Shown in pieces: positions 23,398 to 32,832 of a stretch of 64,000 nucleotides of DNA. Below the pieces are notes generated by a model. It was not told where the DNA came from, searched no databases, and was given only the letters and a program-made list of their open reading frames with translations. This stretch comes from Candidatus Tepidiaquacellales bacterium UBA6667. Lineage in GTDB: Bacteria; Bacteroidota; Ignavibacteria; Tepidaquicellales; Tepidaquicellaceae. The translations under genes and the position numbers were made by a program. The stretch lies in assembly GCA_002455255.1 (NCBI GenBank), contig DKKL01000031.1:149018-213017 (forward strand). The letters run 5' to 3'. Numbering within the stretch: position 1 is the first letter of the stretch; every line of letters begins with the position of its first letter.

Positions 23398-24855
23398 ATG
23401 GAGAGTTATAAAGTATTAAAAATGATAAAAACTTTTGATGAAGATGAAATCAAAAGTTTTAGAAAGTTTATTAATTCACCTTATTTCAAAAGAGAGAGAG
23501 ATTTAAATAAATATTTTAATTTTTTAATGAAATATTATCCTGATTTTAATATTTCAAAAAATATTTTAATAAAGAAGTTTTGCGGAGAAGTGACCGAAAA
23601 AAATTCAAAGTTGATAAATACATTGAATGCCGATTTGAGAAAAACAATAGAAGATTTTTTTGCGGTTGAATTTATTTTTAACAACGATTATTACTATGCA
23701 TATTCTTTAATGTCTAAGTTGAGTTTTAACGGGTTATATCCTAATGTAGAAAAAACGATAGACCAATATAAAAAGAAAAATACGGGAATGTATGAAGACC
23801 AAAATTTATATTATCAGTTATATATGCTTGACACAATATTACATTCTGCACAAGCGATGCAAGGAAATTTTAATAACATCTTAAAACTAATGATTTCCCA
23901 AAGTGAGAATGTCAGTAAATTTTTTATAGTTCTGTCAAATTATTTTCTTAACAGTTTTGCAGTCAGAGATTTAAAACAAGTTTACCCTGATAAAACACTT
24001 TTAATAAATTTAATACTGAATAACATAAATTTTGATAAGTTGCTTCATGAGTTTAAAAACTACGAGGGGGATTTCAAAATTAAATTGAATTTATATATAA
24101 TGGCACTGTTTTCCGGAGCAAAGGATAAAGATAAATTTATAGTTCCATTGATTCATACCTACAAAGAAAATTATGAAAAATTAAACATTGGTGATAAAAT
24201 TATATTTTTCACATTAATTAACAATTTCATATCAGGTAAAACAAGAGATAAGTATATAAATGAAATGTTTGATTTGATAAAATTTGTTACAGATAAGAAA
24301 ATGTTGTTATCGTCAGGTTTTCAGCATTATAATATACAAAACTTTAAGACTTCATTACTTATTGCTTTGCGGATTAAGAAAATTAAATGGGCTAAAAAAT
24401 ATTTTAAAGATCACATAAATCATTTACCCGAAGATGTAAGATACAGTGCGGGAAAATATGCAGAATCTTTTTTGCTGAATGCAGAAGGACATTATGAGAA
24501 ATCAAACGAAAAGCTATTAAAGGTTAAAATAGATAATGAATTTATGATATATGATATCAGGACATTACAATTAAAAAATTATTACGAACTTGCATTAAAG
24601 GATTCAGCATATCTTGAAAACTTGATTTATGGTTACAATGCTTTAAATAATTTTCTAAGAACAAACAGGAAAGTATCACATCGGATTATAGAATCGGGGA
24701 TTGATTTTAAAAAAGGGGTTTCAATATTAATAAAATTTTTGAAAGCAGATAAGAAACCAGCGGATGATATTATATTTGGGTTAAAAAAAGTTTACGGGCA
24801 AATCAGAAATTACTGGGTGAAAGAAAAAATTGAAGAGATATTAAATAATTACTAA
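23398..24855 (+). CDS. Helical protein of unknown function
   Basis: The frame is open from 23356, but I start at the ATG at 23398 (MESYKVLKMIKTFDEDEIKS), giving 485 residues. It is nearly all alpha-helical, Lys- and Tyr-rich, without signal peptide or transmembrane helices. The opening block, SFRKFINSPYFKRERDLNKY followed by YYPDFNISKN and ILIKKFCGE, looks like a family I have seen in Bacteroidota and Ignavibacteria annotated only as hypothetical; the repeating helices could be a TPR-like solenoid. No function can be assigned. It overlaps the convergent pntB gene by 4 bp. Confidence 0.75.
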   Translation: MESYKVLKMIKTFDEDEIKSFRKFINSPYFKRERDLNKYFNFLMKYYPDFNISKNILIKKFCGEVTEKNSKLINTLNADLRKTIEDFFAVEFIFNNDYYYAYSLMSKLSFNGLYPNVEKTIDQYKKKNTGMYEDQNLYYQLYMLDTILHSAQAMQGNFNNILKLMISQSENVSKFFIVLSNYFLNSFAVRDLKQVYPDKTLLINLILNNINFDKLLHEFKNYEGDFKIKLNLYIMALFSGAKDKDKFIVPLIHTYKENYEKLNIGDKIIFFTLINNFISGKTRDKYINEMFDLIKFVTDKKMLLSSGFQHYNIQNFKTSLLIALRIKKIKWAKKYFKDHINHLPEDVRYSAGKYAESFLLNAEGHYEKSNEKLLKVKIDNEFMIYDIRTLQLKNYYELALKDSAYLENLIYGYNALNNFLRTNRKVSHRIIESGIDFKKGVSILIKFLKADKKPADDIIFGLKKVYGQIRNYWVKEKIEEILNNY

Positions 24856-26249
24856 AGTGATTTAATTTCATTAACAAGTTGGCTTAATACTTTTTTCGCA
24901 TCTCCAAAAAGCATTTTAGTTTTATCATTATAAAAAAGTTCATTATCAATTCCTGCATATCCTGCATTCATCGAACGTTTATTCACAATAATATTTTTTG
25001 CGTTTATAACTTCAAGAATAGGCATTCCATATATTGGAGAAGAAGTGTCAGTTAAAGCAGCCGGATTAACAACATCATTAGCACCAAGAATCAAAACAAC
25101 ATCAGTTTTCACAAATTCCGGATTAATCTCATCCATTTCCAAAAGTTTATCATAAGAGACATCAGCTTCTGCAAGCAGAACATTCATATGCCCGGGCATT
25201 CTGCCCGCAACGGGATGTATAGCATATTTCACGTCAACTCCATTATCTTCAAGAAGTTGTTCAAGATCTTTACAAGTATGCTGTGCCTGAGCAACAGCTA
25301 AACCATATCCGGGAACTATAACAACTGATTTTGAATAGCTCATCAAAACTGCAGTATCTTGAACAGAAATTTCTTTAATAACACCGGTTTGAGTTTTTGC
25401 AGTTGCATTACCTGAAGAAGAATTCCAAGTTCCTATTACAACATTCCATAATGACCTGTTCATCGCTTTGCACATAAGAATAGTTAATATTGTCCCTGAG
25501 GAACCGACAAGAATTCCGCCTGTAAGCATAACCTGATTATCATAAAGGAATCCACCGAGAGCAGCAGCAATGCCGGTAAATGAATTTAATAATGAAATAA
25601 CAACGGGCATATCAGCTCCCCCAATCGGAAACACAAAGAATAAACCATATACAATTGAAAGAAATGATATGAGATATAGAAAAGATAAACTCTGATTTAT
25701 ACCGAAAACAGGAATAATTATTAAAATAAGGATAACTAAAAGAAAAATTAAATTGATAACCTGATGAGCAGGAAAATGGAAATCTTTAATTTTACCTTCA
25801 AGTTTTCCATAAGCAATAATACTTCCGGAAAACGAAACAGAACCAATAACTAACCCAGAGAGAATAATTAATAGTTTTATATTAAACGAATCAGAAAAAT
25901 TATTCGCAGGAAAATGAAGATATTCGAGAAAAGAAATAATCGCAACACACAAAGCACCTAATCCATTGAACAGAGATACCATTTGAGGCATAGCGGTCAT
26001 CTGAACTTTTTTAGCAACGAGGACACCACCTAAAGTTCCAATAGCTATACCTCCAAAAATCCATACTATATTACCAAGTGGTTTTCCTGATGGAGATACG
26101 TATAAAAAAATTGTAGTGAATATAGCTAACGTCATACCCGCTGCTGCTATCAAATTTCCTTTTCTTGCAGATTCAGGATTTGAAAGCATTTTCAATCCAA
26201 GAATAAACGTTACAGATGAAATTAAATATGAAATTTCTAAAATATTCAA
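24852..26249 (-). CDS. pntB: NAD(P) transhydrogenase subunit beta
   Basis: 465 residues. About nine transmembrane helices (1-260) are followed by the NADP(H)-binding domain III. VPGYGLAVAQAQHTCKDLEQ is the nucleotide loop; HPVAGRMPGHMNVLLAEADV and VLILGANDVVNPAA are family signatures. Together with the alpha subunit it couples hydride transfer from NADH to NADP+ to proton entry across the inner membrane, supplying NADPH. It is the last gene of pntAA-pntAB-pntB, with a 2-bp gap to pntAB. Confidence 0.96.
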   Translation of the reverse strand: MNILEISYLISSVTFILGLKMLSNPESARKGNLIAAAGMTLAIFTTIFLYVSPSGKPLGNIVWIFGGIAIGTLGGVLVAKKVQMTAMPQMVSLFNGLGALCVAIISFLEYLHFPANNFSDSFNIKLLIILSGLVIGSVSFSGSIIAYGKLEGKIKDFHFPAHQVINLIFLLVILILIIIPVFGINQSLSFLYLISFLSIVYGLFFVFPIGGADMPVVISLLNSFTGIAAALGGFLYDNQVMLTGGILVGSSGTILTILMCKAMNRSLWNVVIGTWNSSSGNATAKTQTGVIKEISVQDTAVLMSYSKSVVIVPGYGLAVAQAQHTCKDLEQLLEDNGVDVKYAIHPVAGRMPGHMNVLLAEADVSYDKLLEMDEINPEFVKTDVVLILGANDVVNPAALTDTSSPIYGMPILEVINAKNIIVNKRSMNAGYAGIDNELFYNDKTKMLFGDAKKVLSQLVNEIKSL

Positions 26250-26251
26250 AA

Positions 26252-26563
26252 TTATTTTTTCTTTTTAAACATTTCCAACATTCTGTCAGTAACAACAAAG
26301 CCACCAACAACATTTAAAGTGCCAAAAACAACAGCCAAAAACCCAAGAATTAAGGAAAGATAATCATTGCTATCGGCAAGCCCGATAACTATTATTGCAC
26401 CAATAATAACAACACCATGGATAGCATTTGCTCCGGACATTAAAGGAGTGTGAAGTATAGAAGGTACTTTTGATATAACTTCAATTCCCAAAAAAATTGA
26501 TAAGATTATAATGTAAACTGCATCAATATTATTTCCAAGAAAATTAATTATATTTTCTATCAT
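26252..26563 (-). CDS. pntAB: NAD(P) transhydrogenase alpha subunit, membrane part
   Basis: I start at the ATG at 26563, which overlaps the pntAA stop as ATGA, instead of the longer frame to 26599; this gives 103 residues. Three transmembrane helices contain PSILHTPLMSGANAIHGVVI, the signature of the proton-channel part of the alpha subunit. The split of alpha into separate soluble and membrane polypeptides is common outside enterobacteria. Confidence 0.95.
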   Translation of the reverse strand: MIENIINFLGNNIDAVYIIILSIFLGIEVISKVPSILHTPLMSGANAIHGVVIIGAIIVIGLADSNDYLSLILGFLAVVFGTLNVVGGFVVTDRMLEMFKKKK

Positions 26564-27657
26564 AATGATTTTAAAATTTTTCCCTGATGAGAGATACAAG
26601 CAGAACTGATAATCTCGTCATCAAAGTTTAAATTAATATTGCCGTTGTTTAAAAAAAGTTTAACAAAATTTAAATAATTTTTTGCAAGGAGTTTTGAAGC
26701 ATCAAACGGGACAAGCGAAGCCAGATTTGAATTTCCGATAATCGTAATACCATTATGAACATTAGTTTCATTATTCAAAGTCAGTTCACAGTTACCACCG
26801 GTTGATGATGCAAGATCAATAATTACCGAACCTTTTTTCATTTGGTTCACAGTTTTTGCAGATATTAAAACAGGTGCTTTTTTATTTGGAATTTGTGCAG
26901 TAGTAATTATAATATCAGATTTGACAGCATGATTATGAATCATTTCAGATTGCATTCTTTTAAATTCTTCTGATTGTTCAATGGCATAACCACCGGCAGA
27001 AGCATCTTCACGGGCACCTGCAACTTTGATAAATTTTGCACCGAGACTTTTAACTTCTTCTTCAACGGCGGAACGTGTATCAAATACTTCCACAACAGCA
27101 CCAAGTCTTTTAGCAGTGGCAATTGCCTGTAAACCTGCTACTCCAGCACCTAAGATTAGAACTTTAGCAGGAGGAATGCTTCCGGCTGCCGTTATCATCA
27201 TAGGGAAATATCTCGGTAAATGTGAAGCAGCCGTAAGAACTGCTTTATAACCCGAAACATTTGCTTGTGAAGAAAGAACATCCATAATTTGAGCTCTGGT
27301 TATTCGAGGAAGATATTCCAGTGAGAAAGTCGTAATATTATTTTTATTAATAAGTTCAATAATATTTCTGTTTTGAACAGGTTTTAAAATTCCGATTAAA
27401 ATAGTTTCCGGTTTAAATTTAGAGATTATGTTTTCATCAGGAATATCTATACATAGGATAATATTTGCATTTTGCAAACCATTTAAATCGGAAATTTTTG
27501 CACCCGCATTAATGAAATCATCATCAGATTGGTAAGAACTAATTCCCGCATTTTTTTCAAACAGAATTTCAGTATTTAATGAACTATACACTTTGATTGT
27601 ATCGCTTGAAAGCGGTATTCGGTTATCGTATAGTTCTTTTAAAACAAAAATATTCAC
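26560..27657 (-). CDS. pntAA: NAD(P) transhydrogenase alpha subunit, NAD-binding part
   Basis: 365 residues, the soluble domain I that binds NAD(H). KVLILGAGVAGLQAIATAKR is the dinucleotide fold; VFDTRSAVEEEVKSLGAKF and GGYAIEQSEEFKRMQ follow as in PntA and alanine dehydrogenase relatives. ITTAQIPNKKAPVLIS is the mobile-loop region. First gene of the pnt operon; the stop overlaps pntAB by 4 bp. Confidence 0.96.
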   Translation of the reverse strand: MNIFVLKELYDNRIPLSSDTIKVYSSLNTEILFEKNAGISSYQSDDDFINAGAKISDLNGLQNANIILCIDIPDENIISKFKPETILIGILKPVQNRNIIELINKNNITTFSLEYLPRITRAQIMDVLSSQANVSGYKAVLTAASHLPRYFPMMITAAGSIPPAKVLILGAGVAGLQAIATAKRLGAVVEVFDTRSAVEEEVKSLGAKFIKVAGAREDASAGGYAIEQSEEFKRMQSEMIHNHAVKSDIIITTAQIPNKKAPVLISAKTVNQMKKGSVIIDLASSTGGNCELTLNNETNVHNGITIIGNSNLASLVPFDASKLLAKNYLNFVKLFLNNGNINLNFDDEIISSACISHQGKILKSL

Positions 27658-27673
27658 AAGAAATATTATTATA

Positions 27674-28297
27674 TTATGAAAAATGACTTAAAAAAATCTG
27701 CATAGCACCGGGCACAAAGAATAAAGTAGAGAGAAAACCTGCTGCGGCACCACCCAAATGAGCTTCATGACCAATATTCCCTAATTTACTTTTCATTCCA
27801 TATATGGAAAATGCTATCCACAAAACCGCAAATAACCAGGCAGGCATTGGGAAAAACAATACAAATATAGTACTTGTAGGGGAATATATTATATAAGAAA
27901 ACACAACACCTGAAACGGCACCTGATGCACCAACGGCGACATAGTTAGGATCTTTGTAATGCAGAAGCACAGTAAAAACAGAACCAACCAATAATGAAAC
28001 AAAATATATAATCAGAAATATCAAACTTCCGTTCATAAATCCGAACTGAGCATTCCAAAACTGTTCAAGAGTAATACCGAAAGAAAATAATGCGAGCATA
28101 TTAAAAAACAGATGAGGAAGATTAGCATGAAGAAAAGCAGAAGTTATAACTTGATAAATGGATTTATTGTAAACAACCTGATGAGGCCATTCAGCAAACT
28201 TAACAAAATAAATGGGGTTTGAATATAATGCCCAAAGAGATATTGCTACATTTGCAAAAATTAAAGTAATTGTTACAGGAGAATCAGTTAAGGACAT
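27674..28297 (-). CDS. Rhomboid family intramembrane serine protease
   Basis: 207 residues with six transmembrane helices. The catalytic dyad is present: Ser125 in AVGASGAVSG and His180 in HEAHLGGAAAG. The supporting HANLPHLFFNM motif (His57, Asn66) lies in helix 2. By family it cleaves transmembrane substrates within the inner membrane. It follows pyrD by 4 bp and is followed by pntAA after 16 bp, so these genes may share a transcript, though the functions are unrelated. Confidence 0.92.
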   Translation of the reverse strand: MSLTDSPVTITLIFANVAISLWALYSNPIYFVKFAEWPHQVVYNKSIYQVITSAFLHANLPHLFFNMLALFSFGITLEQFWNAQFGFMNGSLIFLIIYFVSLLVGSVFTVLLHYKDPNYVAVGASGAVSGVVFSYIIYSPTSTIFVLFFPMPAWLFAVLWIAFSIYGMKSKLGNIGHEAHLGGAAAGFLSTLFFVPGAMQIFLSHFS

Positions 28298-28301
28298 ATT
28301 T

Positions 28302-29321
28302 TCAATTTTTTAAAATTTTTTTAATAATCGCAGGACCTTCGTATATAAAGCCCGTATAGATCTGAACTAAATCAGCACCTTTGTTACACTTATCCTGAAA
28401 ATCTTCTTTTGTAAAAACGCCACCAACTCCAATCAAATTTAACTTCTTATTTTGAAATTTTAAATTTAAATCATTTAGTTCATAAAGAATTTTATCAGAG
28501 AGATTTTTCAAAGGTTTACCGCTGAGACCACCTTGCTGTAAAGGATTTTGAAGAAGATTTTCTCTTGAAATAGTTGTATTAGTTGCAATTATACCCGTAA
28601 GTGAATATAAGTTTACCAATTCATAAATTGTAATTAATTCCTCTTCCTCAAGATCGGGAGCAATTTTTAAAAAAACCGGTTTTAATACTTTGTTCAATTC
28701 GGAATTTTTATTTTGAATTTCCGAAAGCAATTGAGACAAAAAGGATTTGTTTTGCAAGTCACGCAAAGATTTTGTATTAGGAGAAGAAATATTAATCGTA
28801 AAATAGTCAGCGACATCATTTAATACAATAAAACATTTTGTATAATCACTATAAGCATTGATATTTGGTGTATCCCTGTTTTTACCAATATTCACACCGA
28901 CAATTAATCCATTTTTCAGCAGAGGTTTTGCTTTTTGAATATTCTTCTTAATCGCTTCGGCACCTAAATTATTAAACCCTAATCTGTTAATCAAAGCTTT
29001 ATCACTTGTCAATCGAAAAATTCTCGGTTTAGGATTCCCCTGTTGAGCAATGGGAGTAACAGTTCCGACTTCAATATGAGAAAAACCGATTGCATCCCAA
29101 AATCTCAAAGCAACACCATTTTTATCAAAACCAGCCGCAAGTCCGAGTTTATTTTTAAAATTTAGATTTGAGATATTAAAAATATTTTTAGAATTAGGAT
29201 TATAAAACATGGAAAATAAGGGAAGGAGGAAACTGAATTTAGAAACAATAAACAGAACAAAATTGTGAACAGATTCAGGATTAAAAAGAAATAAAACAGG
29301 TCTGATTAAGATTTTATACAA
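28302..29321 (-). CDS. pyrD: Dihydroorotate dehydrogenase (quinone), class 2
   Basis: 339 residues. NKLGLAAGFDKNGVALRFW and GFSHIEVGTVTPIAQQGNPK are class-2 signatures. Ser180 in NISSPNTKSLRDLQ is the catalytic base. The N-terminal helices (about 1-40) mediate membrane and quinone access. The enzyme oxidises dihydroorotate to orotate in pyrimidine synthesis, passing electrons via FMN to the quinone pool. The start is TTG at 29321; no upstream ATG fits. Confidence 0.95.
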   Translation of the reverse strand: MYKILIRPVLFLFNPESVHNFVLFIVSKFSFLLPLFSMFYNPNSKNIFNISNLNFKNKLGLAAGFDKNGVALRFWDAIGFSHIEVGTVTPIAQQGNPKPRIFRLTSDKALINRLGFNNLGAEAIKKNIQKAKPLLKNGLIVGVNIGKNRDTPNINAYSDYTKCFIVLNDVADYFTINISSPNTKSLRDLQNKSFLSQLLSEIQNKNSELNKVLKPVFLKIAPDLEEEELITIYELVNLYSLTGIIATNTTISRENLLQNPLQQGGLSGKPLKNLSDKILYELNDLNLKFQNKKLNLIGVGGVFTKEDFQDKCNKGADLVQIYTGFIYEGPAIIKKILKN

Positions 29322-29365
29322 TTTATTGTATTTATTACAAATATGTATATCTTTTGGAAATAAAA

Positions 29366-29390
29366 AAACCCTGAATGAAGTTCAGGGTTT
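29366..29390. terminator. Terminator between tRNA-Pro and pyrD
   Basis: AAACCCTGAA (29366-29375) pairs with TTCAGGGTTT (29381-29390). The minus-strand reading ends in a long T-run, so it probably ends the tRNA transcript before pyrD. Confidence 0.85.
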
Positions 29391-29407
29391 TTATCCGGTT
29401 TTGAAAG

Positions 29408-29482
29408 TCGGAGCGGCAAGATTCGAACTTGCGACCTCCAGATCCCAAATCTGGCGCGATAACCGGGCTACGCTACGCTCCG
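29408..29482 (-). tRNA. tRNA-Pro (anticodon TGG)
   Basis: 75 nt on the minus strand. Acceptor arms CGGAGCG and CGCTCCG pair fully with discriminator A. The anticodon stem CCAGA/TCTGG encloses TTTGGGA, giving anticodon TGG. The T arm contains TTCGAAT. CCA is not encoded in the gene and must be added. Confidence 0.96.
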
Positions 29483-29585
29483 TTTTTTGAGTAATTATAA
29501 AAATACCGAAAATAGTATTTTTATACAATGAAATTTATAGTAAATTTATTGAATCTTACAAATATTATAACAAAAAGGAGAAAAA

Positions 29586-31085
29586 ATGAAGTTTTTTAAA
29601 TTATTAATTTTGTTTTTATTGATTTCACCAATGGTTTATTCAAATCCTTCAATTAGTTTCACTGAACTAATGGAAAATTTTGAAAGAAATCCAAAAGTTC
29701 TAATGGAAATAAAACAGATTTCAAAAAATCAAAATATCCCATATGAAATATATACATCTGATAAAAAATTAATACTTGCAAAAGGTATTGAGAATGGTCA
29801 GTTAGTTTATGCGGTTATAAGAAATTTACTCAATGTATTTGAAAATACTTCTGTAATGTATTATAGTCAAGTAAAAGAAAATTTCAATTTATCCACTTCA
29901 AAACTTGTGTATGGTAATGGCAGAGTTGAAGATAATACAAACGGAGTTTATGATGTTCAGTTGTCAAGCTCAAGAGGAGCATACGGATTGTTAATGATAC
30001 CTGAATGGTCAGACAAAGTATTTGCTTTTGACGGGGAGACAGGAGATTTAGTTGATACAAACTTTATCCCTATTACAAATCCACAATTGCAAAGTCCAAA
30101 ACAGGCAACGCTACATATTTCAAAAAGAATATTGGTTTCAGATCAGATTTCGGATGTAGTTCAAAGATTTGATACATTGGGAAATTATATAAATATATTT
30201 GCCCCATCAACGGGATTGAACACCGCAATACTTGATAACATCAGAGGATTTGGAATCAGAAATAACTGGAATATACTTGTTACAGTTGGTTCCGGAGCGA
30301 GCCAGAATACAATTCAGCAATTTGATACAGCCGGAAACCATATTGGTACTTTTATAAACACAAATGTAAACAGTCCCTTTTCTGTATTAGTGAGATCTAA
30401 TGATATATTAGTAACAAATTCAAGCGGTACTGCCGATGTAACAAGGTTTGATTTAAACGGAACATATTTAGACAATTTTGCTGTATCTTCGCTTAGCTTT
30501 GCACAACAGATAATCAGATTATCAAATGGAAATATTGCGACAGCATATTTCACCGGAACAACAACATCGGGATTATTAATTACTGATTCAACCGGAACGT
30601 CAGTTGCAAATACATTCCAATCAGTAACAGGATTACGTGGTTGCTGGCAATTACCAAACGGAAATTTCATTGTTACAAATGCTTCAGGAGTTCATGAAAT
30701 AAACGGAACAACCGGAGCATCAATCAGAACCATTATAGTTAGATCAAATTTTCAATATGTTGATAAATACAATCCACAAACACTTACAAATATAACACCG
30801 ATTACAACAAATTCAGTTGCAGATGCATACAGTTTAAAGAATAACTATCCAAATCCGTTTAACCCTCAGACTACAATTGAATTTACAATTCCGGAAAACG
30901 GATTCGTAAAACTGAAAGTTTATGATGTATTAGGCAAAGAGGTTTCCAGTTTAGTAAATGCAAATCTGGTGAAAGGAAATTATAAAATTGATTTTGACGG
31001 GTCAGGTTTAAACTCCGGAATTTATTTTTACAGATTGGAATCAGGTAGTTTTGTACAAACAAAAAGAATGACACTGATAAAATAA
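29586..31085 (+). CDS. Secreted beta-propeller protein with type IX sorting tail
   Basis: 499 residues with a signal peptide (MKFFKLLILFLLISPMVYS) and an AAGGAG site before the ATG. The middle (about 130-400) is built of repeated strands such as VVQRFDTLGNYINIF, IQQFDTAGNHIGTF and VTRFDLNGTYLDNF, six or so blades of an NHL/6-bladed-propeller type. The C-terminus (NYPNPFNPQTTIEFTI, VYDVLGKEVSSL, SGIYFYRLESG, KRMTLIK) is a type IX-style sorting signal. Likely an exported or surface-bound protein of unknown ligand. A clear terminator follows. Confidence 0.82.
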   Translation: MKFFKLLILFLLISPMVYSNPSISFTELMENFERNPKVLMEIKQISKNQNIPYEIYTSDKKLILAKGIENGQLVYAVIRNLLNVFENTSVMYYSQVKENFNLSTSKLVYGNGRVEDNTNGVYDVQLSSSRGAYGLLMIPEWSDKVFAFDGETGDLVDTNFIPITNPQLQSPKQATLHISKRILVSDQISDVVQRFDTLGNYINIFAPSTGLNTAILDNIRGFGIRNNWNILVTVGSGASQNTIQQFDTAGNHIGTFINTNVNSPFSVLVRSNDILVTNSSGTADVTRFDLNGTYLDNFAVSSLSFAQQIIRLSNGNIATAYFTGTTTSGLLITDSTGTSVANTFQSVTGLRGCWQLPNGNFIVTNASGVHEINGTTGASIRTIIVRSNFQYVDKYNPQTLTNITPITTNSVADAYSLKNNYPNPFNPQTTIEFTIPENGFVKLKVYDVLGKEVSSLVNANLVKGNYKIDFDGSGLNSGIYFYRLESGSFVQTKRMTLIK

Positions 31086-31105
31086 AATTTCATTTCATTA
31101 CTCTA

Positions 31106-31144
31106 AAAGTCCCGTTTAATTAAAACTAAAGCGGGACTTTTTTT
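31106..31144 (+). terminator. Rho-independent terminator
   Basis: AAAGTCCCG (31106-31114) pairs with CGGGACTTT (31132-31140), then T's to 31144. It ends the propeller gene at 31085. Confidence 0.85.
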
Positions 31145-31257
31145 ATGTTAAAAAATTCTAATTAAATTAGACAAAAAGCCGCATAAGTTTTATTATTTTA
31201 TTTCCATAAAAATATTTCCAAAATATTTCCTGTGCTTTTTAACAGAAAGAATATTTT

Positions 31258-31265
31258 TATTTTTG
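31258..31265 (+). promoter_or_regulatory. Possible -7 box of the ARPP-1 gene
   Basis: TATTTTTG matches TAnnTTTG exactly and lies 21 bp before the ATG at 31287. No good -33 TTTG is present (TGTG at 31231). It argues against the upstream TTG at 31263 as the start codon. Confidence 0.35.
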
Positions 31266-31286
31266 ATAAAAATTAAAAATAAAATA

Positions 31287-32192
31287 ATGAAAACAAAAAT
31301 TTTATCTCAAGAGACATTTAAAGCATTAACCGTTTTTCAATTTAATTTTGAACCGACAGATGAAATGAAAATTTTAACAGGTGATGAAGCGATTGAAAGC
31401 AAACAAGTAACAATTACAGAAACAAGTGATTCAGGTACGGTAGGAAATTTATTAGCACAGAATTTGTCAAATGAATTTGTGTTTTTTTCAGACGGTGATA
31501 TCTTGAAAGGTGCTAAGCAAAACCGAACATTGAACACATCAATACTTATGAGACCAAACAGTAAAGTAATATTCCCGGTAAGCTGTGTAGAGCAAGGAAG
31601 ATGGAGGTTTAACAGCAGAGAATTTAAGAATGAATCTTTTTCAAAACCTCCTAAATTAAGAAAAGAAATGAATGAGAATGTTTTATTCAATAAAAAGAAA
31701 AACCCGAAATCATTTGATGCAAATCAGTCTAAAGTTTGGGAATCTGTAAGCTTTTACAATAATATTTATGAAGCTAATTCAAATACATTATCATATTCAG
31801 ATGTTTATGAAAAGGAGAACTTAAATTTTGATAATTTTAAAAATAAATTCTTGTATTCAAATAACTCATCCGGCTTTGCATTTTTTAAAAACAACAAATT
31901 AATTTCAATTGATGTATTCAACAATTCATATTTAGGTTCCCACTATTTCAAAAAATTATTATTAGGTATAATTCCCGATGTTTATTTGACACAAAACATT
32001 GATAATTATGATGAGAAGAAATGTATTGATGCATTTAATTATTTCATTTCAGCATATGGCGAAGAGAAATTCAGAGAATATAATGGCGTAGATGCAGGTA
32101 AAGAAAAAAGATTTGATTCGGAAATATTAACAGGAATGGAACTTACCTATGAAAATCGACTTATACATTTATCGATTATTAATCTGAACTAA
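31287..32192 (+). CDS. ARPP-1 domain protein (formerly DUF6569)
   Basis: 301 residues from the ATG at 31287 (MKTKILSQETFKALTVFQFN). The block FFSDGDILKGAKQNRTLNTS followed by ILMRPNSKVIFPVSCVEQGR is the hallmark of the ARG and Rhodanese-Phosphatase-superfamily-associated Protein (ARPP-1) domain, which fills most of the protein. It has no signal peptide. ARPP-1 proteins are found near signalling and processing enzymes; the biochemical role is unknown. The 3' end overlaps the convergent recX gene by 14 bp. Confidence 0.8.
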   Translation: MKTKILSQETFKALTVFQFNFEPTDEMKILTGDEAIESKQVTITETSDSGTVGNLLAQNLSNEFVFFSDGDILKGAKQNRTLNTSILMRPNSKVIFPVSCVEQGRWRFNSREFKNESFSKPPKLRKEMNENVLFNKKKNPKSFDANQSKVWESVSFYNNIYEANSNTLSYSDVYEKENLNFDNFKNKFLYSNNSSGFAFFKNNKLISIDVFNNSYLGSHYFKKLLLGIIPDVYLTQNIDNYDEKKCIDAFNYFISAYGEEKFREYNGVDAGKEKRFDSEILTGMELTYENRLIHLSIINLN

Positions 32193-32817
32193 AATACTGA
32201 TCAACAGCTTTTTTAGCCAAAGTGAGATTAAACCCTCTGGAGACAAGATATTGGAAAGATTTTTTTTTCTTTTCAAAATTGTCTCCTTTTTTAATTTTGG
32301 GTACATATTTGTTCAAAAGTTTTAAAGCATTTTCAAATTCTGATTCTTCAGAATACATTTCCTCAATATTTTTATCAATTAATTCTCTGTCAATGCCGGT
32401 ATCAGTAAGTTTAAATTTCAATAGTCGTTTACCCATTGGTTTATATCTTAACTTACTTTCAATAAATTGTTTTGAATAAACATCATCATTTAAATATTTC
32501 AACGAAGTTAACCAATCAATAACTTCAGAAATTGAACCATCAGATATTTTAAGAGATTTTAATTTTTTTTTTACATTAGCGGTAGTTCGGGGTTTATATC
32601 CTAAAAACCTTATTGAAACTTTTTTAGCAAAGTTTATTTCGTCATAAGATTTTATGTTTTCAATTTGTAACTCTGAAAGTGTATCACCTTTACGCAGTCC
32701 AAACTTAACAAGAGAATCAGAATATATACCAAATGAAAATTCGTTATTAATGAAAACATTATATCTGTCAGCATCCTTTTTTTGTTTTTCAATGGATGTA
32801 ATTTCGGATGCTGACAT
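32179..32817 (-). CDS. recX: Regulatory protein RecX
   Basis: 212 residues in RecX three-helix repeats: YDEINFAKKVSIRFLGYKPR, TTANVKKKLKSLKISDGSIS and EVIDWLTSLKYLNDDVYSKQ are the first units, with KKKSFQYLVSRGFNLTLAKK at the end. RecX modulates RecA filaments. It follows recA by 15 bp, the usual arrangement. Confidence 0.93.
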   Translation of the reverse strand: MSASEITSIEKQKKDADRYNVFINNEFSFGIYSDSLVKFGLRKGDTLSELQIENIKSYDEINFAKKVSIRFLGYKPRTTANVKKKLKSLKISDGSISEVIDWLTSLKYLNDDVYSKQFIESKLRYKPMGKRLLKFKLTDTGIDRELIDKNIEEMYSEESEFENALKLLNKYVPKIKKGDNFEKKKKSFQYLVSRGFNLTLAKKAVDQYFSSD

Positions 32818-32832
32818 ATAAGATAGAAAGTT

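Noticed and set aside
31263..31286. TTG start of the ARPP-1 gene
   Set aside because: It overlaps a TAnnTTTG box and adds eight Lys/Ile residues before a good ATG at 31287.
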